64,000 nt of DNA from Nilaparvata lugens (GCF_014356525.2 NC_052516.1:28937973-29001972); one strand, 5' to 3'. Counted from the first letter of the stretch, positions 1 to 12,041 are shown. Numbers and translations: made by a program. The notes: generated by a model not told the origin, from the letters alone.

Positions 1-240
1 ACAGAAAATACACAAACCCACAAACCAAACAATGAAAGCGCGGTTAAGAAATTAACTTTCGCCCAGATTGTCTCAAAAGAAAATAGACCCAAATTGGGAG
101 AGCCAAAAAGTGAAGTAGGAGATAACAATAATATTTTGCAGCTCATCTTGGTAAAACTGGATAGACAAGAACAAATAATCACCTCACTGCAGTCTAAATT
201 CCAGAAGTTAGAACAAAGTAAACTACTGCAATTCAAATGA
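1..240 (+). pseudogene. C-terminal end of LINE ORF1 (gag-like), cut by window edge
   Basis: Frame 1 is open from the first base to a TGA at 238-240, giving 79 codons. The piece is charged and rich in Lys, Gln and Asn, and includes KKLTFAQIVSKENRPKLGEP and a predicted helical tail LQSKFQKLEQSKLLQFK. No zinc knuckle lies in the visible part. Its stop overlaps the ATG of the endonuclease/RT frame (ATGA at 237-240), the order and spacing expected of ORF1 before ORF2 in Jockey-type LINEs. The assignment rests on this position and not on a recognised domain. The element continues to the left of the window. Confidence 0.6.
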
Positions 241-2897
241 TTCATTCACTAAAAATAATGGAATGGAACGCAAATGGATTGTTACAACGGCAACAGGAGT
301 TGGAAGCAGTTCTAAACATAGAAAAAATAGATATATGTCTTATATCTGAGACTCATTTTACAAAGCAGTCGTTTATAAAATTCAAAGGCTATAGGATCTA
401 TCATGCTTTACATCCCAGCAATGTCGCAAGGGGTGGGAGTGCCATCATCATCAGAGACAATCTACAACATCATGAACAAGTGAAACTCGAAAGTGATAGA
501 ATACAATTGACAGGTGTAGCAGTGAAAGCAGTCAATTATCATTTTGTTGTTGCAGCTATTTACTGTCCTCCCAGATATTCCATCAGAAAAGATGAATATT
601 TATCATTGCTTGATATGTTAGGAGACAAATTCATTCTTGGTGGAGATTTCAATGCAAAGCACGTGCATTGGGGATCGCGCTTAACAACACACAAGGGAAG
701 ACAGCTCTATGAAGCAATGAGAGAGATGAGGTGCGAAGCTCTTTCAACTGGTAAACCAACCTACTGGCCCACCGATACGAGGAAAATCCCAGATCTTATA
801 GATTTTTTTCTGACAAAGAATATATCAGTAAATTATTTGCATTTAGAGGATAGTTTCGATCTAAATTCGGACCACTCACCCATCATTTTGACTCTCAGTG
901 ATTCAATTCTACAGAAGGAAAATGCTTGTCCTGCGCTAGTCAACAGCCACACGGATTGGGATGGTTTCCAAAAGATGCTGGATGAAAGAATAGAGTTGAA
1001 CTCGCCATTAAGAAACGAAGAACAGATTGATCGGGAGTTAGAGAAGTTTGTTACTGATATCCAACAGGCAGCATGGTGTAATACTCCACAATTCAGAAGA
1101 AGAACCACTGGAAATAATTACCCTGCGGAAATCAGAGAAATGATTGTGGAAAAACGAAGAGCAAGAAGGAGATGGCAGCAATCACGTTCCCCTCAAGACA
1201 AAAGAGTTTTAAACAATCTAACTCAAGAACTAAGGAGAGAGATTCAATGTATCAAGAATGAATCAATCAATAATTACTTGATAAACTTAACAGCAGAACG
1301 CAGTACAGACTACTCACTCTGGAAGGCAGCTAAAAAAATAAAAAAACCCATTCATCAATCTCCTCCTCTCAGGAAGCAGAACAGACAATGGGCAAGGAGT
1401 AGTGATGAAAAGGCACAGACCTTTGCAGATCATCTTGTGAACGTTTTTAAACCAAAAAACACAACTGGAGAAGACACTTTAGAAGCAGAGGAGAACATCT
1501 TACAGCCAAATCAAGAAATAATGTGTGTCACAGTAGAAGAGGTGAAAAGAGAAATGAGAAATCTGAATAACAAAAAGACCCCTGGATTCGAAATGATAAC
1601 TGGCTTAGTCCTCAAGCACCTACCTTACCAAGAAAAGCAATAGTAAAATTAACACACATTTTGAATGCCTCTTTCAGACTCAAATTTGTACCAGGAATAT
1701 GGAAAGTAGCAGAAGTTATAATGCTACTCAAGCCAGGTAAAGAGCCACATGAAGTATCATCATATAGGCCAATATCATTGCTACCTGTGCTTGCCAAGTT
1801 GTTTGAAAGGATTTTACTGAGTAGGCTAACACCAATAATTGAGAGACAGCACATAATTCCAAATCACCAATTTGGCTTCAGAGTGAAACACTCAACAATA
1901 GACCAAGTGCATAGGATTGTGAATGTAATAGAGAAGAGCCTTGAAGAGAAAAAAGTTTGTTCAGCAGCTTTCCTTGAAATAGGGCAAGCTTTTGATAAAG
2001 TGTGGCATGAAGGTCTTCTTTTCAAACTGAAAAAAGTGCTACCAAAGCAATTTACAGATATATTAAAATCCTATCTGACTGACAGATACTTTAGAGTCAT
2101 TCATATTCTGATTTGAAGGAAATAAAAGCAGGAGTTCCTCAAGGAAGTGTTCTAGGACCATTTCTCTACCTACTCTATACCAGCGATATTCCCAGCCTTG
2201 ATGAGAATACTACAGCAACATTTGCAGACGATACAGCCATATTATCAGTAGACAGTAATATTCATATTGCAACAGAAAAACTACAGAGATCCATCAACAA
2301 AATTCAAGATTGGACTAGAAAGTGGAGGATGAAACTAAATGAAGCAAAGTCGATTCACATCAACTTCACCAATAAGAAGGACCTGCCATACCAATAACAA
2401 TTAACAACCAAGTTGTGCCATATGCCAATGATGCCAAGTATCTAGGTATGACCTTGGACGCAAAGCTTCGCTGGAAGGCCCATGTCAAGAAGAAGAGAGA
2501 GGAACTTGGAATCAAATATAAGAAGCTGTATTGGCTGATCGGTAAAAACTCCAACTTACAAATCCAAAACAAAGTACTTCTGTACAAACAGATACTAAAG
2601 CCATTATGGACATATGGTATACAACTTTGGGGGTGTACCAAAGACAGCAACATCAATGTAATACAACGGTTCCAGAACAAGGTGCTGAGGAACATTGTGG
2701 ATGCTCCTTGGTATGTCAGGAACAGCGATCTTCATAGAGACCTGCACGTCGACCTGGTGTCCACCGAGATCCAGAGGCATGCGGAGAGGCACGAGGGGCG
2801 ACTGCACCAACACGACAACGTTGAGGCGATCCAGCTGCTAGACAATGGAGGGTTGGTGCGGAGGCTCAAAAGGAGGAAACCGTATGAGCTAGTGTAG
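237..2897 (+). pseudogene. Jockey-type LINE ORF2 (endonuclease + reverse transcriptase), frameshifted
   Basis: Non-LTR retrotransposon pol. The first frame (237-1643) carries an APE-type endonuclease with WNANGL, LISETHF, YCPPR, GGDFNAKHVHWGS and SDHSPI, the usual catalytic blocks in order. RT follows: KKTPGFEMITGLVLKHLP, SSYRPISLLPVLAKLFERIL, HQFGFRVKHSTIDQVHRIV, AAFLEIGQAFDKVWHEGL, GVPQGSVLGPFLYLLYTSDI and ATFADDTAILS. The C-terminus has the Jockey-like pattern NSDLHRDLHVDLVSTEIQRH...NVEAIQLL...RRLKRRKPYEL and ends at TAG 2895-2897. No RNase H is seen, as usual for Jockey. Three frame changes, near 1,617-1,632, 2,095-2,105 and 2,383-2,390, break the protein. Motif A reads FLE where the catalytic Asp is expected. 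It is a dead copy. The Jockey clade is my best call; another member of the Jockey group is possible. Confidence 0.88.
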
Positions 2898-4829
2898 TGC
2901 TTGTTCAATTAGTGTCCAGTGAAAGAGCAGAGCAGTGATTGAGTGAATCTAGCTTCTATAGTACAGTCATAAGTGTACATATTAATTAAACAATCAATAT
3001 CAGTAAGAATATCTAATGAGATATTCGCTGTTAACATTTTAAGTAGTATGTTTGAATAGACGATAATTAATTTGACATTCATTTTTATATTTAGTGATAA
3101 TTTTTAATAATGAGAGTATAATTTATATGAGATAATTTTTTTATGAGAGTTGTTAAAGTTGTCATAAAATGAACTATAATAACAAACACTCATTTAAACA
3201 AACTTAAAAATCATAAAAGTTTACATTATTTGTAAATATGATTCACACTCGGAAAACATAATTATTATAAAGAGTATCAAAGTCTGAGTTTCTCTTGCAA
3301 TAGAAATAAAGCAGCAATCAGTCTTTTAACAGAAAATTTATTGTGATAACGTACTGTGTACAGTATTTTATTGTGATTATTGAGGAAACTGAAATAATTT
3401 ATGATCGCCACCTCAGATCTACTCTGAAGGCTATTTAAAAACTTTCACAGGAACGTTGGTAAAATTGGAAAAGTGAAACGGTTTAATTCGTAAACACATT
3501 AGAATAGAATGGATATTTTATTAACAAGTTAAAAACACTCAGTGCAAGGCAGAAAGCTGTACAAAATTTTCAAAGATAAGGATAATTTGACATTAGTTTT
3601 GATTGGTGATCCCATTTGAAATCAAAATTTACTTCTCTGTGGCATCAAAATTTTGGTCCAACATCTTGGATCCGCAATATTGAACATTAAACTTAATTTT
3701 TCCAATTGGAGGATAATCATGTGATACATTATTTAAAAAAAAATGGGAATGGCGAAAACTGCACATCGATATCTCAAACAATTTGAATATTCAATTAATA
3801 AAGAAATGATTACATTGTGTGTGTAGTGTATAGTAAGATGCACTTCAAATTGTCATTATCCATTATGAATAATATCAATGCTTCGATATCAACCAATGCT
3901 GACTGCGGAAGTAGGCCTATCTACTTCAGCATAACCTTCGGTATCAGAAGGTTGCTTTCATAAATGAAACAAAAAATTGTTGAAAATTTTAAGAAGTTGC
4001 AACTTGGAAGTGTAGTGTTTTCTGAAGTCTTCAATATTGAAATTCAATCGATGACAGAATGACGTAGGCCTACATCATGAGCTGCGCTGAAAGAAAACGT
4101 TAAAGTAAGTTCAGTAGGTAAGTGATCATACAATCATGGTCTTGAATAGCTATTTTCTGAGTCCACTATAATTTGAGTCTTCTTTCAAGTACCGGCACTA
4201 AAGGGTAATAAGTTTTCACTATCAAATTCATTTATGCAGTAGACGGACATAATAATGTAAGTAGAGCTTTATCCTGTTTTTATATTCTATTGTCAATAAA
4301 TGTATTTTTATTCCACGTTAGATATTACGATATTTTATGTGATATATTCATAGTTATTAAATAAGAATTCCCCCTTCATAATAATTTATAATTTATCCTC
4401 CTTCCTCACCTGTTTTAAATAGCCCAATAAAGTTTTGAACTTCAACATTGAGTAGGTTCACTATTTATTGTAAATATTATTTTACAATAAACAGCAGTAA
4501 ACCTACTTTATAACTTATTGAAAATTTAATCCTATAAAGAATAGAATTTGATATAAACTAGAAACAAACATTTTCAATTCTATGCTTCCCATCGGTTTAC
4601 ACTGTGAAAGTGTAGTGTGTTCATCGTAAAAAAGAGAGTGATTCATAAAGATGAAAAGGGTTTTCTCCATATTTAATTTGAAATAAAAATTAGGTAATGG
4701 AATCACCATGAAGTATTTATATATAATTATTGAAAATACATTATAAAAACTCGACAATAACTTTGAATAATTAAAATATGGCGAACTAAATCATCAAATA
4801 AATAATTCTATTGTATTCTGTTCTTCAAG
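2898..4829. other. LINE 3' UTR, then AT-rich sequence without a recognised gene
   Basis: The LINE 3' UTR starts at 2898, but its end and poly(A) or microsatellite tail could not be placed. The rest is AT-rich, with stops in all frames and no recognisable coding domain. If the receptor gene that follows has an upstream first exon, it should lie here or further left. I could not identify it by eye. Confidence 0.5.
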
Positions 4830-5699
4830 GTTCCTGTGTCCAAGCACAAACGAAGAATGGGAGAGTGTTATGAGAGGACTGGAAAAATCTCAAATAAAAT
4901 ATGTCATCGCATCAGCCATACTTGTATCTCCTGAACCATCTTCTCGAGTCCTCAATTTTATTTTCCTCTCAATCGCCTTTTCATGTTTGACATTTTTCCT
5001 GTTCATCGGTTTCAAAAGCATGTGCTACGCATGGAACGATCTACTAACCCTAGTTGAACTGTTACATGCATACACTTTTGCCTATGCAGTTTGGTTTTTA
5101 CTTTTGGTACATTACTCAATGAAAATGCCAATCCTACATGAAATGTTTCGCATGATAGATGCGGGTATATTTGAGTATAAAACCGATATTGATGAAGATA
5201 AGAACAATGAACTGAGGGATACTGCGAAATTTCATTCAAACATGTTCCAAAAGGTTTTCCATTTGATGTGTGCGGGAGTCTTTGTGATAATCTGTGTTAT
5301 ACCTCCAGTTATTTTGAAACTCTTCGGTGTGGATGGTCGGGGTAGAGTTGAAGAAATAGACTACATATTCGCGGTACCAACTTGGTTTCCGTTCAACTCA
5401 AAAACATTTTTAGGCTTCTGTGCAGCTTATTTATTATTATTCATACAAGTTGGTTTGATTTTTATGTATATTGCAATATTAGTTCCATTTATTGTTTTCG
5501 GATTACTGGAAATCAGTACTGAGTACAACATTTTGAAACGGTCCATTTTGAGTTTGGAGCCTAGAGCATTGGAAAAATACAATTCTGGTAGCGGGTTGAG
5601 GGAGAAGGATGTTCAACTGTTGAGAGATGATGCGTTCTATGAACAGTGTGTCCAAGAGTGTCTTAAGGAAAACATTCTGCATCACATTGAGATTTTAAG
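4830..5699 (+). CDS. Odorant receptor exon A (first visible exon, TM1-TM4)
   Basis: The acceptor TTCTTCAAG ends at 4829 and the donor AAG|GTGAAA is at 5700, so the exon ends with two bases of a split Arg codon. An ATG at 4870 could start the protein, but the codons before it (FLCPSTNEEWESV) look like receptor sequence, so the real start is probably in an upstream exon. The in-frame reading is open back to a TAA at 4768-4770 with no in-frame ATG. Confidence 0.88.
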
Positions 5700-8530
5700 G
5701 TGAAATCAAGATAGATAATGCAGTTAATTTATATTAATATATCGGCAATGTTTTTTTTTTTTTTAGTAGATCCTTATTATGTCACAAAAACAGGGTTTTA
5801 TGGGCAAGTTCGTGAAAATAGATACAGACCCAAATATTCTGATTGTAGGGTACCTCAGGATATCCGAACCACTTGAAACGCTTTTGGGGGTCGCAACTGA
5901 ATGGCTGATAAAAATGGCGGATGTATTATTGTTACTGTATGTTAAAACGGCCATAGAATGTTTAGCATCAATGATTGATACCTCTAACCAACGGGACTCG
6001 AATCACAATTAACTGCTATACCGTACACCCCGACACTTATTATTATAGTGGGGTATCATAATTATTAGAACTAAGTTAAGGATTAGCAACTTTTGTATGT
6101 ATAATATAATAATTATGTATATGTTTTGTATGTATACAAAGGCTGTCATCACAAATTTCCACCTAAAACATAATTTTCACTAACAAAAATGCACTTTTGC
6201 AAAGACATCTTTTCAGAGTGAATCTTTTCCAAATATCAATTTTTAGTGACGTTTTTTCGGTAGCAGATAAAATAGAAAGTTTCATAGAAACGTAATTTAT
6301 GATCTTGTCACGATTATTCAAGCTCTCATTGAAATTTGTTATGAATTTATGATTTTTATTGCAGTTATAGTGAGAGATATCAGATCGATTCTGTTTCCAT
6401 CTTCACGAACTTTCCCACGAAATATGTTGGATTATCCTACTATTTTCTCTCAAGGCTATTCAATAGTGAATTATGAGCTATATAGAACACTTTTGTTTTT
6501 ATTTCCAATACGGAACATGTTTGGCATATTATTATACAAGGTACGGTACTTTATATTCATATCTGCAATGTTTTCTTTGTTTGTTCTTTTACTCCCAAGA
6601 CTATTGAATAGTTTATTGAACTACTAGAACTCTTCTGAACTGAACTAGGACATGTTTGAAAACGGAACTTGAAAATCAGGTGCATTAATATAATGAATAA
6701 AATCAATACAATTATGATAGACAAGAGATCAGTTATGTGAAAAGTCAGTTTCTAGCTTTAGAGAAGGGTCTCATGAAATCTCATGATTATATTTACCAAA
6801 TATGGAATTAATACATTATTTTTAATAATGGATTGGTGGTAAAAAGTGTGATATTTGATGAAAACGATTGAGGTTTTAGCAGTCTGGTAGAATACTAGAG
6901 TTCTAGGGAAGAAATTTGGATAAATATTCAAGTACAGTATTTTGAAATGATAGACCGTTTCCACAGAGCACCAAACGTCTCAGGACCCTTGCTCTCTTTT
7001 CGGTCCTCATCTTCTATGAATGTCGCCCTGTACTTATGGGATGTTAGGGGGACTCATTAGCAAATTTTACAGACGAAAATTTCAACAAAAAATAAGACAA
7101 TAGTTTAATAATTTCTGTTATTATATGAGCTACTTAACAAACTAACTACTTGACGAATTACTTAATAAAATTGTGCCAGGACATCCTATTCTTGTCCCCT
7201 GTTTTCTATGAATGTTTTGGGGACCCAAACTGCTTTGTTAGATACTGAGAGAAATATTCATTATTCGTCTAAAAGTTAACAATTTTATGATTTTGGTGAC
7301 ATTATTTGGTTATGAAAATAATCAGGGCTCCGGTGAAATTTGCTAAAGATATCAGATTAAACAAATTGAACATTTATAGTTGCATATTTTTGTCTGAGGA
7401 TGAGCTTTAGGCTTGTGCGTAGGTAGTGAGACGGATGATAATGACGAGAGATGAGTTGATCTGTAGCTTCAGGTGGGTTCAGAACCTCCAGGAAGCGATT
7501 TTTGAACTAATAAATTATTGTATTTTAGAGGAGTTCGACTCCTCTAACTTATTTTATCAATGGCTTTATCAGCGCTACCACGAAACCAAATCGCTTCCCA
7601 AGAATAATTAAGAATAATAAACCATTGTTTCAAAAGCTCTCAATAGAATTCCTATGATTATTAAGTGAGAATTTGTATTTTCCAGATTTTTTAATCTTTA
7701 CCAAGATTTGACATCAACAATCTATGGTGTGGTTATAGGATTGAGTATGGCAATTCTTGCATGCTTGTCTCTAGTATTAACTAAGGTAAGACTTCATATG
7801 GTAATTAGTTAACAGGGCATATTGTAAGAATTATAAGGAATTATCTTCAATACGAAAAACCTAATTTGTCTATCTCGATGATGATGTAACTAATCATAAT
7901 CAAAAATACTTTCATTTGATCTAAAAATGAAACAAAACAATTCTCTTAGTAATATTTTTCAACAGAGATAGATTACAGAGCTGTACAACTGTTAACAAAT
8001 CTTGTTCATTATTCAACGTACAGTACCGGTACAATAATTATTCAACCATTTTCTTAGATGTTGTTTTAATGTTAACATTATTTTGTGAACAATATTCCTT
8101 TAATCTTATCATCCAATCATTACCTCTATATGAAGGTAATAATAATTTTCCAACTTATCAATTATTTTTAGATGGACCTGTTTTCATTTGCGGCAGTAAA
8201 ATTTGGAGTGTTTTTCATTATAGAACTGATAGCAGTGTTTGGCTATTGTGTGATGGGAACCGTTCTTACAGAAGTTGTAAGTAAATTACTCCTAAATATT
8301 CAGCTGTGGGCATCACCCTCAGCAGAAAAAAATTTTAATAAATAATAATAATGATTATTGTACTTACGTTGAATTATAATAGTATATTTCGCGCCTAGGG
8401 CCGAAAATGAGACTTTTCCGGCTCGAAATCGGTTTTCAAGATTGAGAGCCGAAAAAACATTTTTGCCTGTGGTGCGAACGCTATTTTTCGCCACACAGAA
8501 AAATAAACAATATATATATATAATATATAT

Positions 8531-8577
<47 letters not shown>

Positions 8578-11500
8578 TATATATATATGAGAATAATTGT
8601 TCATCAAGCACTTTCGAAAGCAAAAGTGGAAGGCCATAGCTCTAGCAAATCTGAGGTAATCTGAATATCAGTAAATTGTCCAAGTATTTTTATTTTCTAT
8701 TCTGATTTGTCTAAATATCCTAAAAGATTATGTTCAATTATGTGGGAGGTTGAGTTTATTCTTTCAAATGACAATAAGATGATATTATTATAAATGTTTT
8801 AATTGATAAATGTGTGTTTATTGAATAATAAACACAAATAATGGAAAGTTGTTTGATCAGCTGTTTTAGCACACTTGAAATTTGGCCAATCTGAATGTCA
8901 ACGTAAACAATGCTTGTTGTCATCGACTTAGGAAGTTTAGGTTAGAAGTTCTATCCTACTCTGAAAATCGAATTTGAATAGTTTATAATATCTTATTTGT
9001 ATTTCATTCATCCAAATAAAATGATAGTATCTTATTTCAAAATACTTTATTCATAAGCATAAACTGATTCTGTTTCATAAACTATTTTGTAAACACATTC
9101 ACATCAAATCAGAATCAGCTGACTTCAAGGTTATTTTACAGCCCTAGGGCCGTAAAAATTTTACCGGCCTGGTCAGAAAACAATCACTTTCGGCCTCCAT
9201 ATGACGCACGTAAACCAGCTCATTACATCCAAGTGGGGCGAAATAGTTATTTGTGCAGCTAGTGCGCAAAGTAACAGTTTGCTGCACCGAAAGAAACGTT
9301 TACGCCCGAGCCGTAGGCGAGGGTGGAATGGTTTGTTGAGTGCAGCAGAGGAACTTTGCGCATGTATTTCACATTAAATTTTTCCTACAGTTACCATTGA
9401 ATATGAGAAGTGGGTAATTATGGGTAAAATTGCCTGAAATGCATCAAATGTTTTTCTGTGTAATTTTATTATTGATAAAAAACTTAATCCTAAAGTCCTC
9501 GTTGTCCTTGGTTATAATATATAATTAATAATTTGCTCGTTGTGCTTCGTTGCACCTCTGCTCACTAAAGCAGCCCAGTCACTGTTACCAACTTCATTTT
9601 GATTTTGCTGCACTGTTGCTCCATATAACCTACTAAGTATTTTGCGTTGCCATGTTGCAAATCTGGAGTGCAGAGAAAATTTTTCCCGCACTAGAGCGGA
9701 AAAGTGATTCTTTGCGTTCTGTAATCAGTGCAGCAATGGCCACTTTTCAAGTTAACTGTAGGAAAACATTATTATTAAATTGTCAAGTAACAATATACGT
9801 AACAGCTGTGCTTTCAGTGAATTAGTTAGTGTTTTATTTCTGGTTCAAAATTTTCCTTATAATTCTATATTTTCAAGTTGTGAGAGTTTATTGAATGTAA
9901 TCATTCTATTATATTCGGTTTTTAATCAAATCAAATTGAAAGTTTCTAGTTTATTCATTTCTGGACTTAGAAGAGAACTCAAATCAATTCAAGTGGATAG
10001 CATAACCTATAATTTTTATTTATTCATAACTCTACCTTCATTGTATTATCATTCATCCCATCATCATCACCTAGGCTTAAAATACTTCTAGAAAGTCGCC
10101 TTTGTAAAATGATAAATAAAAATAAATAAATAAATAAAAATTCCTAAAAACTTGACGTTTTATTGTGGTTTGACACTCTTTTATGATGTGAGTTGAGATT
10201 CCTCTTTTTTTAAACAATTAAGGTATTTTGTACAAGGAACAAAATAAATTTGAATTGAACTTTTAATAGATTTAGTTTCAATTTTTAAATTTTTAAAATT
10301 TAATAATAATGTTTATATCCAACGTAAGTACAATAATCATTATTATTTTTTTTTGCTGAGGGTGATGCCCACATGAATTCTAAGCTTGTGCATGGGTAAT
10401 CATAATTGATCATATTCCACCAATTTCCATCTTTTTGGTGAGCTCTTGCTTATAGTGAGGTCATCTCCAAACTCTCATTTTCAATAATATTGATACCTTC
10501 TACTATAGTAACTTTTCACTCCAATACAGTTTTTTTCAATCCATTATGCATGATGTGACTATATAGTAAAAATTATTCAACAACAATATTTATTCTTTAA
10601 ACTATCAGCATATCTTATAAATATAATCAATGCTACGAATTCAATCAATATTATGAACGTTTCAAGAGATTGAAAAACTCTTGACACTTGAAAAACTCAG
10701 ACAAATTTCAGATTGAAAAGAAAAAAAATCTTTTTTTTGTTTAACACATGAATTGATTATCATTATTATTCTATTCTACACTAGTGACATAAACTAGATA
10801 GGACTGTTGTATAAATAAGAATTGCAACCGTTTTGGGTTTCAGCCTGTGATACTTTCCTAGAATTTGTATGAATCTGAATAAAAAATAAATTAAATAAAT
10901 ATGAGATACCATTAGTTTTATAGATAATTAAGTTTACTGTCACTGTTTATAATTATTTAACTGAACTTCCAATTCATCATTCCATCATCGGCAAAATATT
11001 ACATGTTTTGCTGTATCAAATCAATCATTGAGTGAACTGTCTCTTTATTCTATTGTGATTAATTAATTCTCTAACGATTAACATTTTGTAGTTGATTTGA
11101 GTATAATAAATCTAATTCAACTTGTGATGTGATGTAAATAAAAAACGTTTCAGAGTAAAGAAATTCCAAAAGCATTGTATAATTGTCCTTGGTACAATGT
11201 GAGTGAAAATAATAGGAGAACGCTAAAAATATTCCAATTGAATTCCGAAATAAGCATTGAAATAAAGGGAAATGGACTTTTTGTTATTGATCTCAACTTA
11301 TTTGTTCAGGTAAGGCTGATGATTTCAATATTTTATATTTTAAAGTAAAATGTAATATTCTCCTCACTTCTTATTGCATGGATAAATAATGAATTATTAA
11401 GAGAAAAGTTACTTAATGAATACTTAGTTAGTTAGTTAATACTTAGTTACTTAATGAATTACTTAAAGTTACTTAAAGAGAAAAGTTAATTAATGAATTA

Positions 11501-11948
11501 TTACTAATATAGGCTACCTGTCAGTAGATGATTAGATAGAAAATTAAAATGAGAATTTTCATGAAAAAGTGTTCATAGAATACCTGTACGGTACGGTAGG
11601 CTTTTTTCATTTCATTTTTGGCTATGAAATAATAGTGTTAAATTTATAGAATTTCTAAATTATTACTGATGAATCGCTTAAATTATTGAATAATACAGTA
11701 CATAGTTAACTATGATTGGATATTATATGACTGATATCAATTATTATTACTAATGTTACAAACAACTACATTGTTATTTATTGTCTTGATTATTATAGTA
11801 TCACTTGGATTACTTTAAAATGTTTGTTAACTATGTTTTCACAAGAAATTTACTTTCATAGTCCAATTGAATTCTGTTTTATTTACTTTTTCAGATAGTT
11901 CAAACAACGTATTCGATCTTCAATATTTTCGCATCCTTTGAAAAGTGA
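4830..11948 (+). CDS. Insect odorant receptor (7tm_6 family), spliced, N-terminal exon not found
   Basis: Five exons join in frame: 4830-5699, 7686-7785, 8172-8276, 11154-11309 and 11895-11948. Together they encode about 427 residues and a stop. All introns have GT donors and AG acceptors. The protein starts FLCPSTNEEWESVMRGLEKS, typical of the cytosolic N-terminus of hemipteran ORs. It has seven hydrophobic segments, near residues 40-61, 72-95, 142-164, 193-227, 297-322, 327-355 and 396-415. The family's C-terminal signature is present: a YNCPWYN-like motif after TM6, then RRTLKIFQ and a final TM7 split over the last two exons. In the family these are ligand-tuning subunits of odorant-gated cation channels that work with the coreceptor Orco in sensory dendrites, with an inverted topology. 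The ligand cannot be told. Normal length is about 380-450 aa, so little is missing. The usual family has 5-9 exons, with short 3' exons as here. Confidence 0.9.
5700..7685 (+). other. Odorant receptor intron 1
   Basis: A GT-AG intron of 1,986 bp. It contains a reversed SINE tail near 7,385-7,450 (bases complementary to ACGCACAAGCCTAAAGCTCA). Short open frames at 5,779-6,012 and 6,349-6,627 encode nothing I recognise and do not continue the receptor frame. The rest is AT-rich and featureless to me. Confidence 0.7.
7686..7785 (+). CDS. Odorant receptor exon B (TM5)
   Basis: The acceptor TTTTCCAG ends at 7685 and the donor CTAAG|GTAAGA is at 7786. The first base completes the split Arg codon, then FFNLYQDLTSTIYGVVIGLS and MAILACLSLVLTK follow. 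This continues the HHIEILR of exon A and forms the fifth membrane segment. It is too short for an ORF scan. Confidence 0.87.
8172..8276 (+). CDS. Odorant receptor exon C (TM6)
   Basis: The acceptor TTATTTTTAG ends at 8171 and the donor GAAGTT|GTAAGT is at 8277. It is in phase 0 on both sides, with 35 codons: MDLFSFAAVKFGVFFIIELI and AVFGYCVMGTVLTEV. The small-residue GYCVMGT stretch after a hydrophobic run is typical of TM6 in the family. The longer open frame over this exon (8,069-8,284) is in another phase and is not coding. Confidence 0.87.
8306..8371 (+). repeat. SINE 3' tail with flank, left arm of an inverted pair
   Basis: GTGGGCATCACCCTCAGCAG followed by A-rich sequence, an (AAT)n run and TGATTATTGTACTTACGTTG. 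The same string occurs reversed at 10,320-10,372. The GGGCATCACCCTCA core is shared with several other SINE tails in the window. Confidence 0.75.
8517..8589. repeat. (TA)n microsatellite
   Basis: About 70 bases of alternating T and A with a few phase breaks, in the receptor's third intron. Open frames across it (repeated IYIYI) are artefacts. Confidence 0.95.
9245..9767 (-). repeat. 530-bp interspersed repeat (family R530), complete reversed copy
   Basis: Reading on the minus strand it begins with a TTTTCCTACAGTTA end near 9767 and finishes with GCACAAATAACTA at 9245. It matches 24,426-24,962 over its full length, including the GTGCAGCAAACTGTCACTT-like segment and the module with CGTAAACGTTTCTTTCGGTG. 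Other copies are at 28,428-31,790 (split) and 48,366-48,930 (rearranged). No coding domain was recognised. It is probably a non-autonomous element. Confidence 0.85.
10320..10405 (-). repeat. SINE 3' tail, right arm of the inverted pair
   Basis: Reversed copy of the 8,306-8,371 arm (10,320-10,372), followed by AAGCTTGTGCATGGGTAA. This is the complement of the ACGCACAAGCCT block that precedes the tail in other SINE copies of the window. Confidence 0.75.
11154..11309 (+). CDS. Odorant receptor exon D (PWY motif, start of TM7)
   Basis: The acceptor ACGTTTCAG ends at 11153 and the donor TTCAG|GTAAGG is at 11310. Fifty-two codons in phase 0: SKEIPKALYNCPWYNVSENN, then RRTLKIFQLNSEISIEIKGN and GLFVIDLNLFVQ. 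The Tyr-x-x-Pro-Trp-Tyr motif followed by a basic pair and an amphipathic stretch is the best conserved part of insect ORs. Confidence 0.9.
11895..11948 (+). CDS. Odorant receptor exon E (C-terminus and stop)
   Basis: The acceptor TACTTTTTCAG ends at 11894. Seventeen codons, IVQTTYSIFNIFASFEK, then TGA at 11946-11948. It completes TM7 and matches the usual short last exon of the family, where a Tyr-Ser-x-Phe pattern sits near the end. Confidence 0.88.
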   Translation: MVQTTYSIFNIFASFEK

Positions 11949-12041
11949 ACAATTTGAAAAAATAGAGCATTTGTTTTCAAAATGATAGGGAGTTGATTAA
12001 TTAATGTGAGTGTCAACACCTATTGATTGGAAGAAAGCATG

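Larger units (their letters stand above)
8277..11153 (+). other. Odorant receptor intron 3, repeat-filled
   Basis: A GT-AG intron of 2,877 bp. It holds inverted SINE tails (8,306-8,371 and 10,320-10,372), a (TA)n tract (8,517-8,589), a complete reversed copy of the 530-bp repeat (9,245-9,767) and a short MITE-like segment around 9,120-9,190. The exon signal returns only at CGTTTCAG, which ends at 11153. Confidence 0.75.

Noticed and set aside
6349..6627. 92-aa hydrophobic frame in receptor intron 1
   Set aside because: Exons A and B already join in phase without it, and it has no clear splice signals or family motif.
8069..8284. 71-aa frame covering receptor exon C
   Set aside because: Wrong phase. 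The receptor reading of the same DNA has good splice sites and continues TM6.
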